DNA of 64,000 bases, taken from an uncultured Rhodospirillaceae bacterium. Its GTDB lineage: Bacteria; Pseudomonadota; Alphaproteobacteria; Rhodospirillales; Rhodospirillaceae. Each line of letters opens with the position of its first letter. The stretch's first letter is position 1. A model generated the notes under the pieces. It was not told where the DNA came from, made no database searches, and saw nothing but the letters and a program-made list of their open reading frames with translations. A program made the position numbers and the translations under genes. Below are positions 41,819-50,924 of this stretch, piece after piece. The stretch lies in NCBI GenBank assembly GCA_943787205.1, contig CALSLN010000006.1:78169-142168 (forward strand), given 5' to 3'.

Positions 41819-43348
41819 ATGTCTCTTCTTGCCTCGCCAGATGGTGACCCTGCCGCCACCTCAAAAAAAACGGCCATAGACAAAGACCTTAAACGGATTG
41901 TGCAGCTTGAAAAAGCGACCACCCGTACGGGTTTACGCAATCTGGACATGGGGTTCGGCCTGCTCTTTGTGATGGGCGTCTGGGCGTACACCTACCTTCA
42001 ATCTGGCACGACCGACGGCTACGCCATTATCGCAATCGCGTCCATTATTGGCGCTTATATGGCGATGAACATCGGTGCCAATGACGTTGCCAACAATGTC
42101 GGACCGGCCGTTGGCTCAAAAGCCCTGACTATGATGGGTGCCCTTGTTATAGCCGCCATATTCGAGGCGGCGGGTGCTTTGATTGCGGGCGGTGATGTTG
42201 TCAACACGATTTCCAAAGGAATTGTCAGTCCAGAGTCCTTCGCGGATCAATCAGTCTTTGTTTCGGCCATGCTGGCAGCCCTCCTCGCAGCGGCCCTATG
42301 GGTAAACCTAGCGACCCTGATAGGGGCACCGGTCTCCACAACGCACTCTATTGTTGGCGGAGTCTTGGGCGCCGGGATCGCCGCAGCCGGCGTTTCGGCC
42401 GTGGATTGGCCGATCATGGGCACGATTGCAGCCAGTTGGGTGATCTCACCGGTTCTCGGCGGCATTATCGCTGCAGCGTTTCTCCTCTTCGTTAAAGTCG
42501 CGGTGATCTTCAAAGAAGACAAAGTCGCGGCTGCGCAAAAATGGATTCCAGTCCTCGTCGGCATCATGGCTGGCGCCTTCTCTGTTTACCTCGTTATGAA
42601 AGGCCTCAAGCGCGTCTGGAAAGCAGAAGCGCCTGCGCTTATTGCCATTGGCCTCGCAGCCTTTGTGATTGCTTACTTGCTGGTTCGTTTGATCGCACTC
42701 AAGGACACGAGCCATATTGAGAACACACGGAAATCTGTTGGGCAGCTCTTTAGGAGCCCGTTGATTTGTGCCGCTGCTCTTCTTTCTTTTGCCCATGGAT
42801 CTAATGACGTCGCCAACGCGGTTGGGCCTTTGGCCGCTATCGTGACAGCGGTCACAGCTGGTACGGTCTCCACTGAGGTCACACTTCCACTTTGGGTACT
42901 GGCCATTGGCGCTATTGGGATTTCGATCGGCTTGCTCCTGTTCGGCCCCAAGATCATTAAAATTGTCGGTGAGAAGATTACGAAGCTCGACCCAATTCGC
43001 GCTTTTTGCGTGGCCCTCTCAGCCGCCATCACGGTGATTGTCGCCTCGGGTCTGGGCTTACCTGTGAGTTCCACACACATTGCCGTTGGTGGTGTGTTCG
43101 GCGTCGGCTTCTTGAGAGAATTTCTCACCAACAGGCAGATTGGCCCCACGCCAGCGAAACGAGCGGCAGCCATCGGAGGTGTGCCACCATCACCGGATAT
43201 GGTGATCAACAAATGGGCCAAGGCAAAGAAGCGTAAGCTTGTGCGACGGCGTTACCTCTTGGGTATCATCGCTGCTTGGTTAATCACAGTGCCTGCCTCC
43301 GCAATTATGGCGGGCTTGTTCTTTATGCTGGTGAACGCATTCTTTTAG
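41819..43348 (+). CDS. PiT-family inorganic phosphate transporter
   Basis: About 509 residues with ~11-12 membrane helices. Both PiT signature repeats are present: AYMAMNIGANDVANNVGPAVGS in the first half and ALLSFAHGSNDVANAVGPLAAI in the second (GANDVAN/GSNDVAN bind phosphate). Each is paired with an APVSTTHSIVGG or PVSSTHIAVGG helix hairpin. A cytoplasmic loop with charged residues lies between. It imports phosphate with H+ or Na+, or metal phosphate. The ATG at 41819 is chosen; an in-frame GTG eight codons upstream is possible. No PhoU-like gene is adjacent, unlike many pit loci. Confidence 0.93.
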   Translation: MSLLASPDGDPAATSKKTAIDKDLKRIVQLEKATTRTGLRNLDMGFGLLFVMGVWAYTYLQSGTTDGYAIIAIASIIGAYMAMNIGANDVANNVGPAVGSKALTMMGALVIAAIFEAAGALIAGGDVVNTISKGIVSPESFADQSVFVSAMLAALLAAALWVNLATLIGAPVSTTHSIVGGVLGAGIAAAGVSAVDWPIMGTIAASWVISPVLGGIIAAAFLLFVKVAVIFKEDKVAAAQKWIPVLVGIMAGAFSVYLVMKGLKRVWKAEAPALIAIGLAAFVIAYLLVRLIALKDTSHIENTRKSVGQLFRSPLICAAALLSFAHGSNDVANAVGPLAAIVTAVTAGTVSTEVTLPLWVLAIGAIGISIGLLLFGPKIIKIVGEKITKLDPIRAFCVALSAAITVIVASGLGLPVSSTHIAVGGVFGVGFLREFLTNRQIGPTPAKRAAAIGGVPPSPDMVINKWAKAKKRKLVRRRYLLGIIAAWLITVPASAIMAGLFFMLVNAFF

Positions 43349-43387
43349 ACGGCTGACTCGCGTTTAGAACTTTTCCCAAAAACAATT

Positions 43388-43402
43388 GTTCTTGTTTTGT
43401 TC
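43388..43402. promoter_or_regulatory. LexA (SOS) box, alphaproteobacterial type
   Basis: GTTC-TTGTTTT-GTTC is an exact match to the GTTC-N7-GTTC direct repeat bound by LexA in alphaproteobacteria. It ends 24 bases before the ATG of the radical SAM gene, where a bound repressor would block the promoter. Confidence 0.65.
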
Positions 43403-43426
43403 TCTTTTCTGGCGTAGGGTCAGATC

Positions 43427-44548
43427 ATGGAACACACACCTCACAATTTAAGACACCCAACGCCAGAGGCGGCCTTTGTCCATCCTGGCGCGCGGCATGG
43501 CCGTGGAACGATAACAAACCGCGCCGGACGGTTTGAACGACAACGCCCCGCGGCTGCAGACGATGGCTGGAACAATCTAGACATCAAGCCAGACGTTCTG
43601 CGCACGCAAGTCTTGCGGGATTCAACGCGAGGCATACTGGCGCGCAATCAATCCCCAGATGTGCCTTTTGATCGTTCTATTAATCCGTATCGCGGCTGCG
43701 AACATGGCTGTGTGTATTGCTTCGCTCGCCCGACACACGCCTACCTTGGGATGTCAGCAGGCTTAGACTTTGAAACCAAAATATTTATCAAGCCCGATGC
43801 GGCAAACCTTCTTGAAACAGAACTCCGCAAGAAAGGCTATAACCCAAGCGTTATTGCCATGGGGACGAACACGGACCCGTACCAGCCATTAGAGAAAGAT
43901 CGAAAGATCACGCGGTCAGCACTTGAAGTGCTTGCGCGCTTTCAGCATCCCGTTGCTATTGTGACCAAGTCGCACCTGGTGACGCGGGATATAGATATCC
44001 TTGGGCCTATGGCAGCAAAGGGCCTTGCTAAGGTCTCCTTGTCTATCACCACACTCGATCATCGATTGGCGCGATCCATGGAACCCCGCGCCTCCACACC
44101 TGGCAGACGGTTAGATGCCATCCGAGAACTCAAAGCGGCTGGCGTGCCCGCCGGAGTGCTCTTTGCTCCCGCAATACCTGGCCTAAACGACCAAGAAATG
44201 GAGTCTATTCTGGAGGCCTCATCAGACGCAGGTGCCGATGACGCCGGGTATGTGGTTTTACGTTTGCCGCTTGAAGTCAAAGATTTGTTTCAAGAGTGGC
44301 TTGCCGAAAACACGCCACATCGCGCAGGCCGCATTATGAATTTGATTAGGTCGATGAATGACGGTCGTGATTACCATCCAGCATGGGGAAGTCGTCAGAT
44401 TGGACGTGGCCCCTATGCAGATGCCTTGTCAAAACGGTTTAGCCTTGCCGTAAGACGCCTGCGTTTGAATGCTAAATCCAATGGCCTTTCGACAACCAAA
44501 TTTCGTGTGCCAACCGATAAGCGTGGCTGCCAACTTGCGTTGTTCTAA
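43427..44548 (+). CDS. PA0069-family radical SAM protein
   Basis: 373 residues. The radical SAM cluster motif is NPYRGCEHGCVYCFARPTHAYLG (C-x3-C-x2-C) at ~residues 93-101, binding a [4Fe-4S] that cleaves S-adenosylmethionine. Further family landmarks are IAMGTNTDPYQPLEK, VAIVTKSHLVTRDIDIL, VSLSITTLD, RLDAIRELKAAGVPAGVLFAPAIPGLND and a C-terminal FSLAVRRLRLNAK. This group resembles spore-photoproduct-lyase-like proteins, but its reaction is not known. A LexA box directly upstream suggests DNA-damage induction and perhaps a DNA-repair role. The 3' end is 4 bases from the converging cytochrome gene. Confidence 0.88.
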   Translation: MEHTPHNLRHPTPEAAFVHPGARHGRGTITNRAGRFERQRPAAADDGWNNLDIKPDVLRTQVLRDSTRGILARNQSPDVPFDRSINPYRGCEHGCVYCFARPTHAYLGMSAGLDFETKIFIKPDAANLLETELRKKGYNPSVIAMGTNTDPYQPLEKDRKITRSALEVLARFQHPVAIVTKSHLVTRDIDILGPMAAKGLAKVSLSITTLDHRLARSMEPRASTPGRRLDAIRELKAAGVPAGVLFAPAIPGLNDQEMESILEASSDAGADDAGYVVLRLPLEVKDLFQEWLAENTPHRAGRIMNLIRSMNDGRDYHPAWGSRQIGRGPYADALSKRFSLAVRRLRLNAKSNGLSTTKFRVPTDKRGCQLALF

Positions 44549-44551
44549 GTC

Positions 44552-45148
44552 TTACTCAGCGGGTTTCGACGGTTCGGCACTTGAAGGGCCAAGGCTTGGC
44601 AGCATGCCCGTTAGAATGTCGTCTTTCTTCACGAAATGATGCCAAAGCGCCGACGCCGTATGCAAAGTAGCCAAGCCAGCTAAGGCCCAGCCTCCAACAA
44701 AATGAATCCAATAAGTGACCGTCACGAGCACTGTGTTCTCGGGTACGAGATTTGGCACAACGAAAAGGCCAAACAATTCAAAATGCGACCCGGTTGCCGC
44801 AGACGTTGTGTATCCGACAACCGGCACCACCAAGATCATCATGTAGATGAGACCGTGAACGCTATAGGTCAGATTGCGCTGCCATTGTGGTGTCCCGGAC
44901 GGCAAATCTGGGCGGGTCCCACCGAAGGCCCAAGCTAACCGAATTATAATAAGAATAAGTGCAACCAATCCGATGGATTTGTGAAGTGGTGTTAAAAAGC
45001 GCCACATTTCAGGGTCACCAGGGATGCCCACCTCTAGCGTAGATATCCATTGGGCAATGATGATGTTCGCGATGATCAATAGCGCAATAGACCAATGCAA
45101 GGCCTTTGTGACGCTGCCCCAGAGCTGGTTTGTGTTGTGCGCAGGCAT
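44552..45148 (-). CDS. Cytochrome b561 family protein
   Basis: 198 residues with four membrane helices (IALLIIANIIIAQWI, SIGLVALILIIIRLAWAF, GLIYMMILVVPVVGY, VGGWALAGLATLHTASAL). Heme-ligating histidines lie in ALHWSIAL, TPLHKSIGL, YSVHGLIYM and ATLHTAS, the usual four of the di-heme b561/CybB family. It carries electrons between quinone and a periplasmic acceptor; a role in superoxide or hydrogen-peroxide stress is known for some members. The C-terminal tail (SSAEPSKPAE) is polar. It lies 67 bases downstream of the hybrid kinase gene on the same strand, with no clear functional link. Confidence 0.9.
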   Translation of the reverse strand: MPAHNTNQLWGSVTKALHWSIALLIIANIIIAQWISTLEVGIPGDPEMWRFLTPLHKSIGLVALILIIIRLAWAFGGTRPDLPSGTPQWQRNLTYSVHGLIYMMILVVPVVGYTTSAATGSHFELFGLFVVPNLVPENTVLVTVTYWIHFVGGWALAGLATLHTASALWHHFVKKDDILTGMLPSLGPSSAEPSKPAE

Positions 45149-45214
45149 ATAGTGCGGCCCTGATCTAGTGAGAATGGGAACAGACTAACACATGAGTTTT
45201 GGGATACTTCAAGA

Positions 45215-48200
45215 CTAAGCTGCTGTGTATTTCCCCACATCGGTAACGTTAGATTTATCCGCACCGAAAATCTCGCCTAACCGCGCTGACACATCCTGAA
45301 TTTGGATCGGTTTACGAAACAAACCATCGTGCTCAACATGATCAATTTTATCCAGCACATCGCGAGCGGCGTAACCCGTCGTGAACAGTATTTTCAACGA
45401 CGGACGTGTGTCCCGCAGACGGGCGGCCAACTCGATCCCTTTTACTCCGCCGGGCAAAATAATATCTAAGAAGGCGGCATCAATATGGTCGACTTTGCTC
45501 ACCGCGAGCATCGCACTGGCCGCGTCCTCAGCCGTAATAACCCGATGCCCGAGCTTTTGCAGGACTTGCTCATTGATCACCCGCAAATCCGGTTGATCCT
45601 CAACCAACAAAATGGTGCGAACTGCTGGTGGGGCAACACTCTCCTTTTGAGGTTTTGCTAAAGTCAGTTCGCCTTGCTGATCAGTGGCCGGAAGGTACAA
45701 CGTAATTGTCGTTCCAACACCGACCTCGCTATCCAAGGTAACAGTGCCGCCAGACTGGTCAGCAAACCCGTAAACCATGCTTAACCCAAGACCACTTCCC
45801 GCTCCGATTTCTTTCGTCGTGAAAAACGGTTCAAACGCTTGGTCTTGGACCTCTTGTGTCATCCCGGTTCCGCTGTCTTGAACAGAGATCGCGACGTATG
45901 ACCCAGCCTCGATATTTCGTGCCGAAGCGTCTTCGCCCTCATGCACGTCGATATTTTGAACCCTGATTTTTAGAGACCCAGCCCCCTCCATCGCATCTCG
46001 ACCATTAAGCGAGAGATTCAACAACGCGTTTGTAAGCTGGGTTTCATCGGCCATGACACTCCATGGGGCATCAGGCACATCGACATCCATCGTAATTTCT
46101 TCGCCCAGAGCTCTGGAGACCGTATCCGTCAGCTCTTCTAAAAAGGATGCAGTATCAATCTGTGTGGGCGCCAGTGCCTGTTTCCGAGAGAAGGACAACA
46201 TTTGGTCAGTCAATTTCGCACCGCGTTTCACGGCCCTGACCACTCGATCTACTGTCACGTTCACATCGGGGCTATCCGTGACAATCATCTCTAGATACTG
46301 CGCATTGCTTGAGATCACACCGAGAATGTTATTAAAATCATGCGCAATTCCCGCTGTCAGTTGCCCAACGGTTTGTAGTTTCTGGGTGTGTCGAAGCGCA
46401 TCTTCAAGTTCACGAATAGCGGTGATATCTTGCGCCGTACCAAGACGTTTTATGACAGCCCCATCAGCTCCTAAAATCGTGCGGAAATTAAATCTGAGAT
46501 ACTTCGTGCGACCATCGCTCATGACGATGCGATAAATATCATTGACCGGGATATTTTCCCTGTCTGCACGCTTGCGATCTTGCGCGAATTTATCGCGATC
46601 ATCGGGATGCAAGATTTCCATGAGGCCATGGTAGTCAAGCGGGCGACCTGGCACTTCGACCTCAAATATACGATACATCTCATGCGACCAAGATCCAGTC
46701 TTACGGATTAGGTCGAAGTCCCAACTTCCGAGCTGGGCAATTTGTTGGGCTTCCTTCATCCCCTCTTCTGCTTGAACGGCTTCCGTCATGTCACGGGCAA
46801 TCGTAATGGTTTGCGCATGCTCGTCATCATCATCGTATGTTCGCCATAGCTGAACGTTGGCGGGCACCGTAGTGCCATTCTTGCGCAGAAAATTGACGTT
46901 AAATGGGTCTGTGTAGCCCTGTTGACCCAACCGTTTCAGGTATGGCTCAATGACCGTGTAAACTGTCGCGGGTCATCACCATGTTGTCGGCGCTATAGAC
47001 TGGCACTTCGTCTAGGTCATAACCAACGAGATCGAGATAGGCTTGGTTCGCGTCAATCACCCTCCCAGCATTACTGCCCCTCGCAGATCGAATACAGATT
47101 GCATCACGGCTACTTTCAAAAAGCCTTCTGAATTTATTTTCAGACTCAACAAGCTTCTCTCTGTTCGCTTCTTGCTCTGTGACATCGCGCACCAACGCAA
47201 TCGTCTGAGTATGCTCACCCGTGGAATCTTTAATCGCACGCCACAGCGTGGTCTCTGCATGACGGTAGCTGCCATCTTTTCGCTTGTACTGAAGGCTGAT
47301 CGTATCGGCGTATCCCTGTTCCTCAAGTTGCGCCAGCGCCACGAGTAACTTTGCACGGTCTTCTGCAAGCGGGACAAGCACCTGCTCCGGCAAACTGTTA
47401 AGCTCTTCCTGTGTGTAACCGGTCAGGTCTAAATAGGCTTGGTTTACGTTGCTTACGCCCTTAACGCCCTGTGGCGTTACGGGGCGGATTGCGATGCCAT
47501 CCCGACTGCTTTCAAACAAACCCCGAAACTTGAATTCAGATTCTGCAAGCTCAGCCTTACGGTCTTCTTCGTCCGTAACATCACGGGCCATGGATACAAA
47601 ACCAACAGTTCTGCCGCGGGCGTCTTTTAGCTCCGATTCCGCAATCGACATCATTCTGATATCGCCAGGCTTAGTTCGAGTTTTTATTGTCACAGACCAA
47701 CGACCATGCAGCGCAAGCTTTTCATCGCGATCAGCGTAAAGCGGTCGCAGCGATCCAGGATCAGCCGCAAGATCTCTCGTATGCATGCCGATCAATTCAG
47801 ATTTTGAATATCCGAATAGGTTTATAGCCGCCGCATTGCAGTCAAGAATGCCCTGCTCTTGATTGTGAATAAACATTGCATCTGATGTTTGATCAAGTGC
47901 TAGCGCTTGGCGCTCTACCACACCGGATTTTTGCTTGATGACAGAGGATTGATGAATCAACCACGCAACGATCAGCGTCCAAGTGAACCCAACACACAAC
48001 ACAACAAAAGGGAGGCTAGAGGACGTCGCATTAATAACTTTCGGCGTTGCGTAAGCCTCGATACTAAAGTCTGAATCACCGATACTAAATTTACGCGTCG
48101 ACACTAATTTTTGACCAGCTTGACAACCCAAGCTTTGAAAAATCGGGTCACCTTCGTGTGTGACAACAACCTCCAAATCGCCCTCGTAGGCCCCGAATAT

Positions 48201-48785
48201 ACCTTTCAGATATCGCGGGACCTCAATTGCGCCGCCAAGGAAACCAAGAAATTTTTCACCGTCAAACATCGGTACGTAGAGCAAGAGCATTCTCTCACCC
48301 AGCCGGCTAACATAATAAAATGTACCGGGTTGCTTCTTCTCATCTCTTAGGTATTCGAGATAGGCTTTCGATTCGGCTGTTCTTTGCACAGGAGTATTAC
48401 TCTGCCGAGGCTCGATCAGTTCACCGTCTCTCAACAACCATTGAACAGTAAGTGTGTCATCAATCCACGTGAAATTATTAAACCCAGGGATATCACGCTT
48501 ATAATTTCGGGCATCGAACGCCCATTCCTCTTGTGAGGTGCCACCAGATTTCACCCACCGTTGCGCCATACGCGAGACTGCTTCTGCGTGGCTCGCGAAC
48601 TTAAATTCAGTATTCTGAATCAACCCCTCTGTCAGAGTCTGAACCGTCGCGTTCGCACTTACACGCTCTTGACGCTCAGCAAATTGCCACAGGGATATTG
48701 TAAGCACAGCCATGGCGAAGCCAGCCAGCAATGGATAGCTGGAACGCCTAATCTTCCGCCGGAGGGTCTCGAACGTAAACGCCAC
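45215..48785 (-). CDS. Multi-PAS hybrid sensor histidine kinase, one frameshift
   Basis: About 1190 residues after repair. Order: TM1 (YPLLAGFAMAVLTISLWQF), a ~230-residue periplasmic CHASE-like sensor (KRDIPGFNNFTWIDD), TM2 (LPFVVLCVGFTWTLIVAWLI), then four PAS/PAC modules (each with FGY/TGY/VGY and a 'R-D-V/M-T' end, e.g. GFVSMARDVTDEED). HisKA follows with LTAGIAHDFNNILGVISS (phospho-His), then the ATPase domain (NALLNLSLNGRDAM, QDSGTGMT, GSGLGLSMVYGF) and a receiver (ILLVEDQPDLRV, Asp in AAFLDIILPGG). Near 46.97 kb, in the third PAS, one base change splits it; the third frame reads TVIEPYLKRLGQQGY, joining both halves. The receiver at the C-terminus suggests a phosphorelay. Confidence 0.88.
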
Positions 48786-48995
48786 TATCGCGGGTGTCCT
48801 AGCATTACGGGTAACGTCAATCGTTTACACCTTGCCGTATCACTAATAATAGAGGCTTCGTGGCTCACGGGTGTGGGTCGAAGGTAGTAGGCAAGATGTG
48901 CAAAAGTATTAGTTTGATTGTTTTGTGTTTATTCCAGCCACAAGGCTCTATCTTAGATTGACCAAGCCAGTCGCGCACTAACAGGAGAAAATCTC

Positions 48996-49926
48996 GTGTT
49001 TTTTAGACCTTTCTTCCTTGTCGCCCTATCACTTGTCCTGTCCTATGGAACCCTGACAAGCACCATCGCCAATGCGGAGACCTCTGTGATTTATAAAAAA
49101 GGCTATGTCGATGGCCCCTATGGCCAGAGTCCACTACCACTCGGCACAGACCGGCCAGACGGAACTGCCAGCGATAAAACCCCGGTTGGTCTTGTTCCAC
49201 CAGAACCCTAAGTCGGCTGAAGAGTACCGCCCCCTGCTCGAAGTCCTCGGCCGCGACCGGCTCGCCCTTGCCTTCGACACGCCTGGGCTACGGCGAATCT
49301 GACCGGCCTGACGTTCCCCCCCTGACATGGCCGGCATTGCCGGTGCGATGGCAGACGCCCTGGATGGCTTTGGGCTACGGCGCAAGGCGGCATTAGGCGC
49401 GGTTGACGTCTTTGGCTTTCACACCGGCGTCTTCATTGCTTCGGAACTCGCCATCACCCGGCCCGACCTCGTCCGTCGGCGTCGTCCTGTCGGGCATCGC
49501 GTACTACGTCATGTCAGAAACGCGTGCCGACCGGCTCGCCAACCTCCCCACTGATAAGAGCACTGCCCGAGGACGGCACGTTCATTATGAACAGGTGGTA
49601 TCTGATCGTTATTAATCGGTCAGAAGGTGTCTCCTTAGAACGCGCAGCGAAAATCTTTCTCGAAGATATCCATTCCCTCGATAAATCTTGGTATGCCTAC
49701 AATGCGGTATGGACTTACGTTCCAGAAGAACGCTTCCCGTTGATCAAACAACCGGTCTTGATTTCTACAGCCTCACGAAATGTTGTTGGAAAAGACACGA
49801 ACGGCCAAAAAAGAAGCACTGCCCGATGCTGATATGATCGAGTTCCCCGACATCACCGACGATGTGTTTGACACAGGGTCCGAAGAAATCGGCAGCGCGC
49901 TCACGACGTGGCTGGATCAACTGTAG
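48996..49926 (+). pseudogene. Alpha/beta hydrolase-like protein with GxHTG motif, frameshifted
   Basis: The start at 48996 gives a signal peptide (FFLVALSLVLSYGTLTSTIANA), then pieces in several frames: VLFHQNPKSAEEYRPLLEVL (oxyanion region), LALAFDTPGYGES-like, DMAGIAGAMADALDGFGL, VDVFGFHTGVFIASELAITRPDLV (nucleophile elbow), VVLSGIAYYVMSETRADR, then an intact run RSEGVSLERAAKIFLEDIHSLDKSWYAYNAVW and FPLIKQPVLIST. At the elbow GFHTGV replaces GxSxG, as in the gene at 31.2 kb. Four or more frame changes occur. Its stop TAG overlaps the GTG start of the TRAP gene. Related to haloalkane dehalogenase/epoxide hydrolase folds, mechanism unknown. Confidence 0.7.
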
Positions 49927-50918
49927 TGAGAGAATTCTCGCTAGTTGTCGGCCTCTTCACCTTCGTTTTCACCGCTCACGCGGAAGAAGTGCAAATCGGC
50001 GGATTTATCATTCCCGGATCACCCGCTGCAACTTTGTTTTATGACTACAGCGAGCGACTCTCTTCGGAATCCAATGGCACACTAGAACCGCAACTTTTAA
50101 TCCATGGCGAAGGCGGGCCAGAAGAACAAATTCTTTCGGGTGTGAGACGGGGTCGCATAAAGATTGCATCATTATCGAGCCTCGTACTGTCTAATATTGT
50201 GCCTGAAATTGCCTACCTGGGCGCACCGTTCCTGTTCGACAGCAAAGAAGAATTTGATTACGTGGTCGATAACGTGTTCTTCGACGTCTTCAGTCCGCTC
50301 ATAGCCGAACGCGGCCTTACTATCATGCGGTGGCTCGACCTTGGTGGACAAAATATATACTCCACCAAACCAATCCTCTGGCCAGAGGATGCTGTTGGCA
50401 TGAGACTGCGCGCCACGCAAGATATAGCCGCACGGATGTTCTTAGAGGCAGTCGGCGCTGACGTCATTTACATCACCAGCCCGGAGACCATACCCGGCTT
50501 ACAGACCGGCCTGATTGATGGGGGGTTAACCCCCACAGTCGCCTATACTGGTACGGGTCTCGTTGCCGAAGCGCCCCATTTTATTTTGACCCAGCACTTT
50601 TTTCTCGGGGGATTCCTTCTTGCCAACACGGAATGGCTTGAAACTCTCTCGGAGTCCGAACACCGGGTCATTCTGGATACATTTGCAAGCACCGCTGACG
50701 TACGCCAGACCATCGCAGTTATGAATGCAGCAGGCTTAACCTCAGCGGCTGAAGAAGGCTTCAACGCCCATACACTATCCACGGAACAGCGCGCCGCATG
50801 GAAAGCAGCATCAGTCGGCACACATAAACCGATCATTGAGGAAATCGGCGGACGGGCTCAAGCCGTCGCAGATGCCATTAGAGCCGGCCGCAACGCCTTT
50901 GCCGCAGGGGCTCGGTAG
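49926..50918 (+). CDS. TRAP transporter substrate-binding protein (DctP family)
   Basis: About 330 residues from the GTG at 49926, which overlaps the preceding stop (TAGTG). Signal peptide REFSLVVGLFTFVFTAHA. DctP landmarks are ATLFYDYSERLSSESNGTLEPQLL, GVRRGRIKIASLSSLVLSNIVPEIAYLGAPFLFDSKEEF, GLTIMRWLDLGGQNIYSTKPI, GMRLRATQDIAARMFLEAVGAD (the conserved Arg binding a carboxylate) and TPTVAYTGTGLVAEAPHFILT. It captures organic acids or similar ligands for a DctQM permease, which is not encoded here. It is intact, although both neighbouring genes are frameshifted. Confidence 0.9.
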   Translation: MREFSLVVGLFTFVFTAHAEEVQIGGFIIPGSPAATLFYDYSERLSSESNGTLEPQLLIHGEGGPEEQILSGVRRGRIKIASLSSLVLSNIVPEIAYLGAPFLFDSKEEFDYVVDNVFFDVFSPLIAERGLTIMRWLDLGGQNIYSTKPILWPEDAVGMRLRATQDIAARMFLEAVGADVIYITSPETIPGLQTGLIDGGLTPTVAYTGTGLVAEAPHFILTQHFFLGGFLLANTEWLETLSESEHRVILDTFASTADVRQTIAVMNAAGLTSAAEEGFNAHTLSTEQRAAWKAASVGTHKPIIEEIGGRAQAVADAIRAGRNAFAAGAR

Positions 50919-50924
50919 TCAAGC

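Noticed and set aside
42247..43221. Long antisense ORFs opposite the phosphate transporter
   Set aside because: They follow from the codon bias of the transporter gene and show no recognisable protein features.
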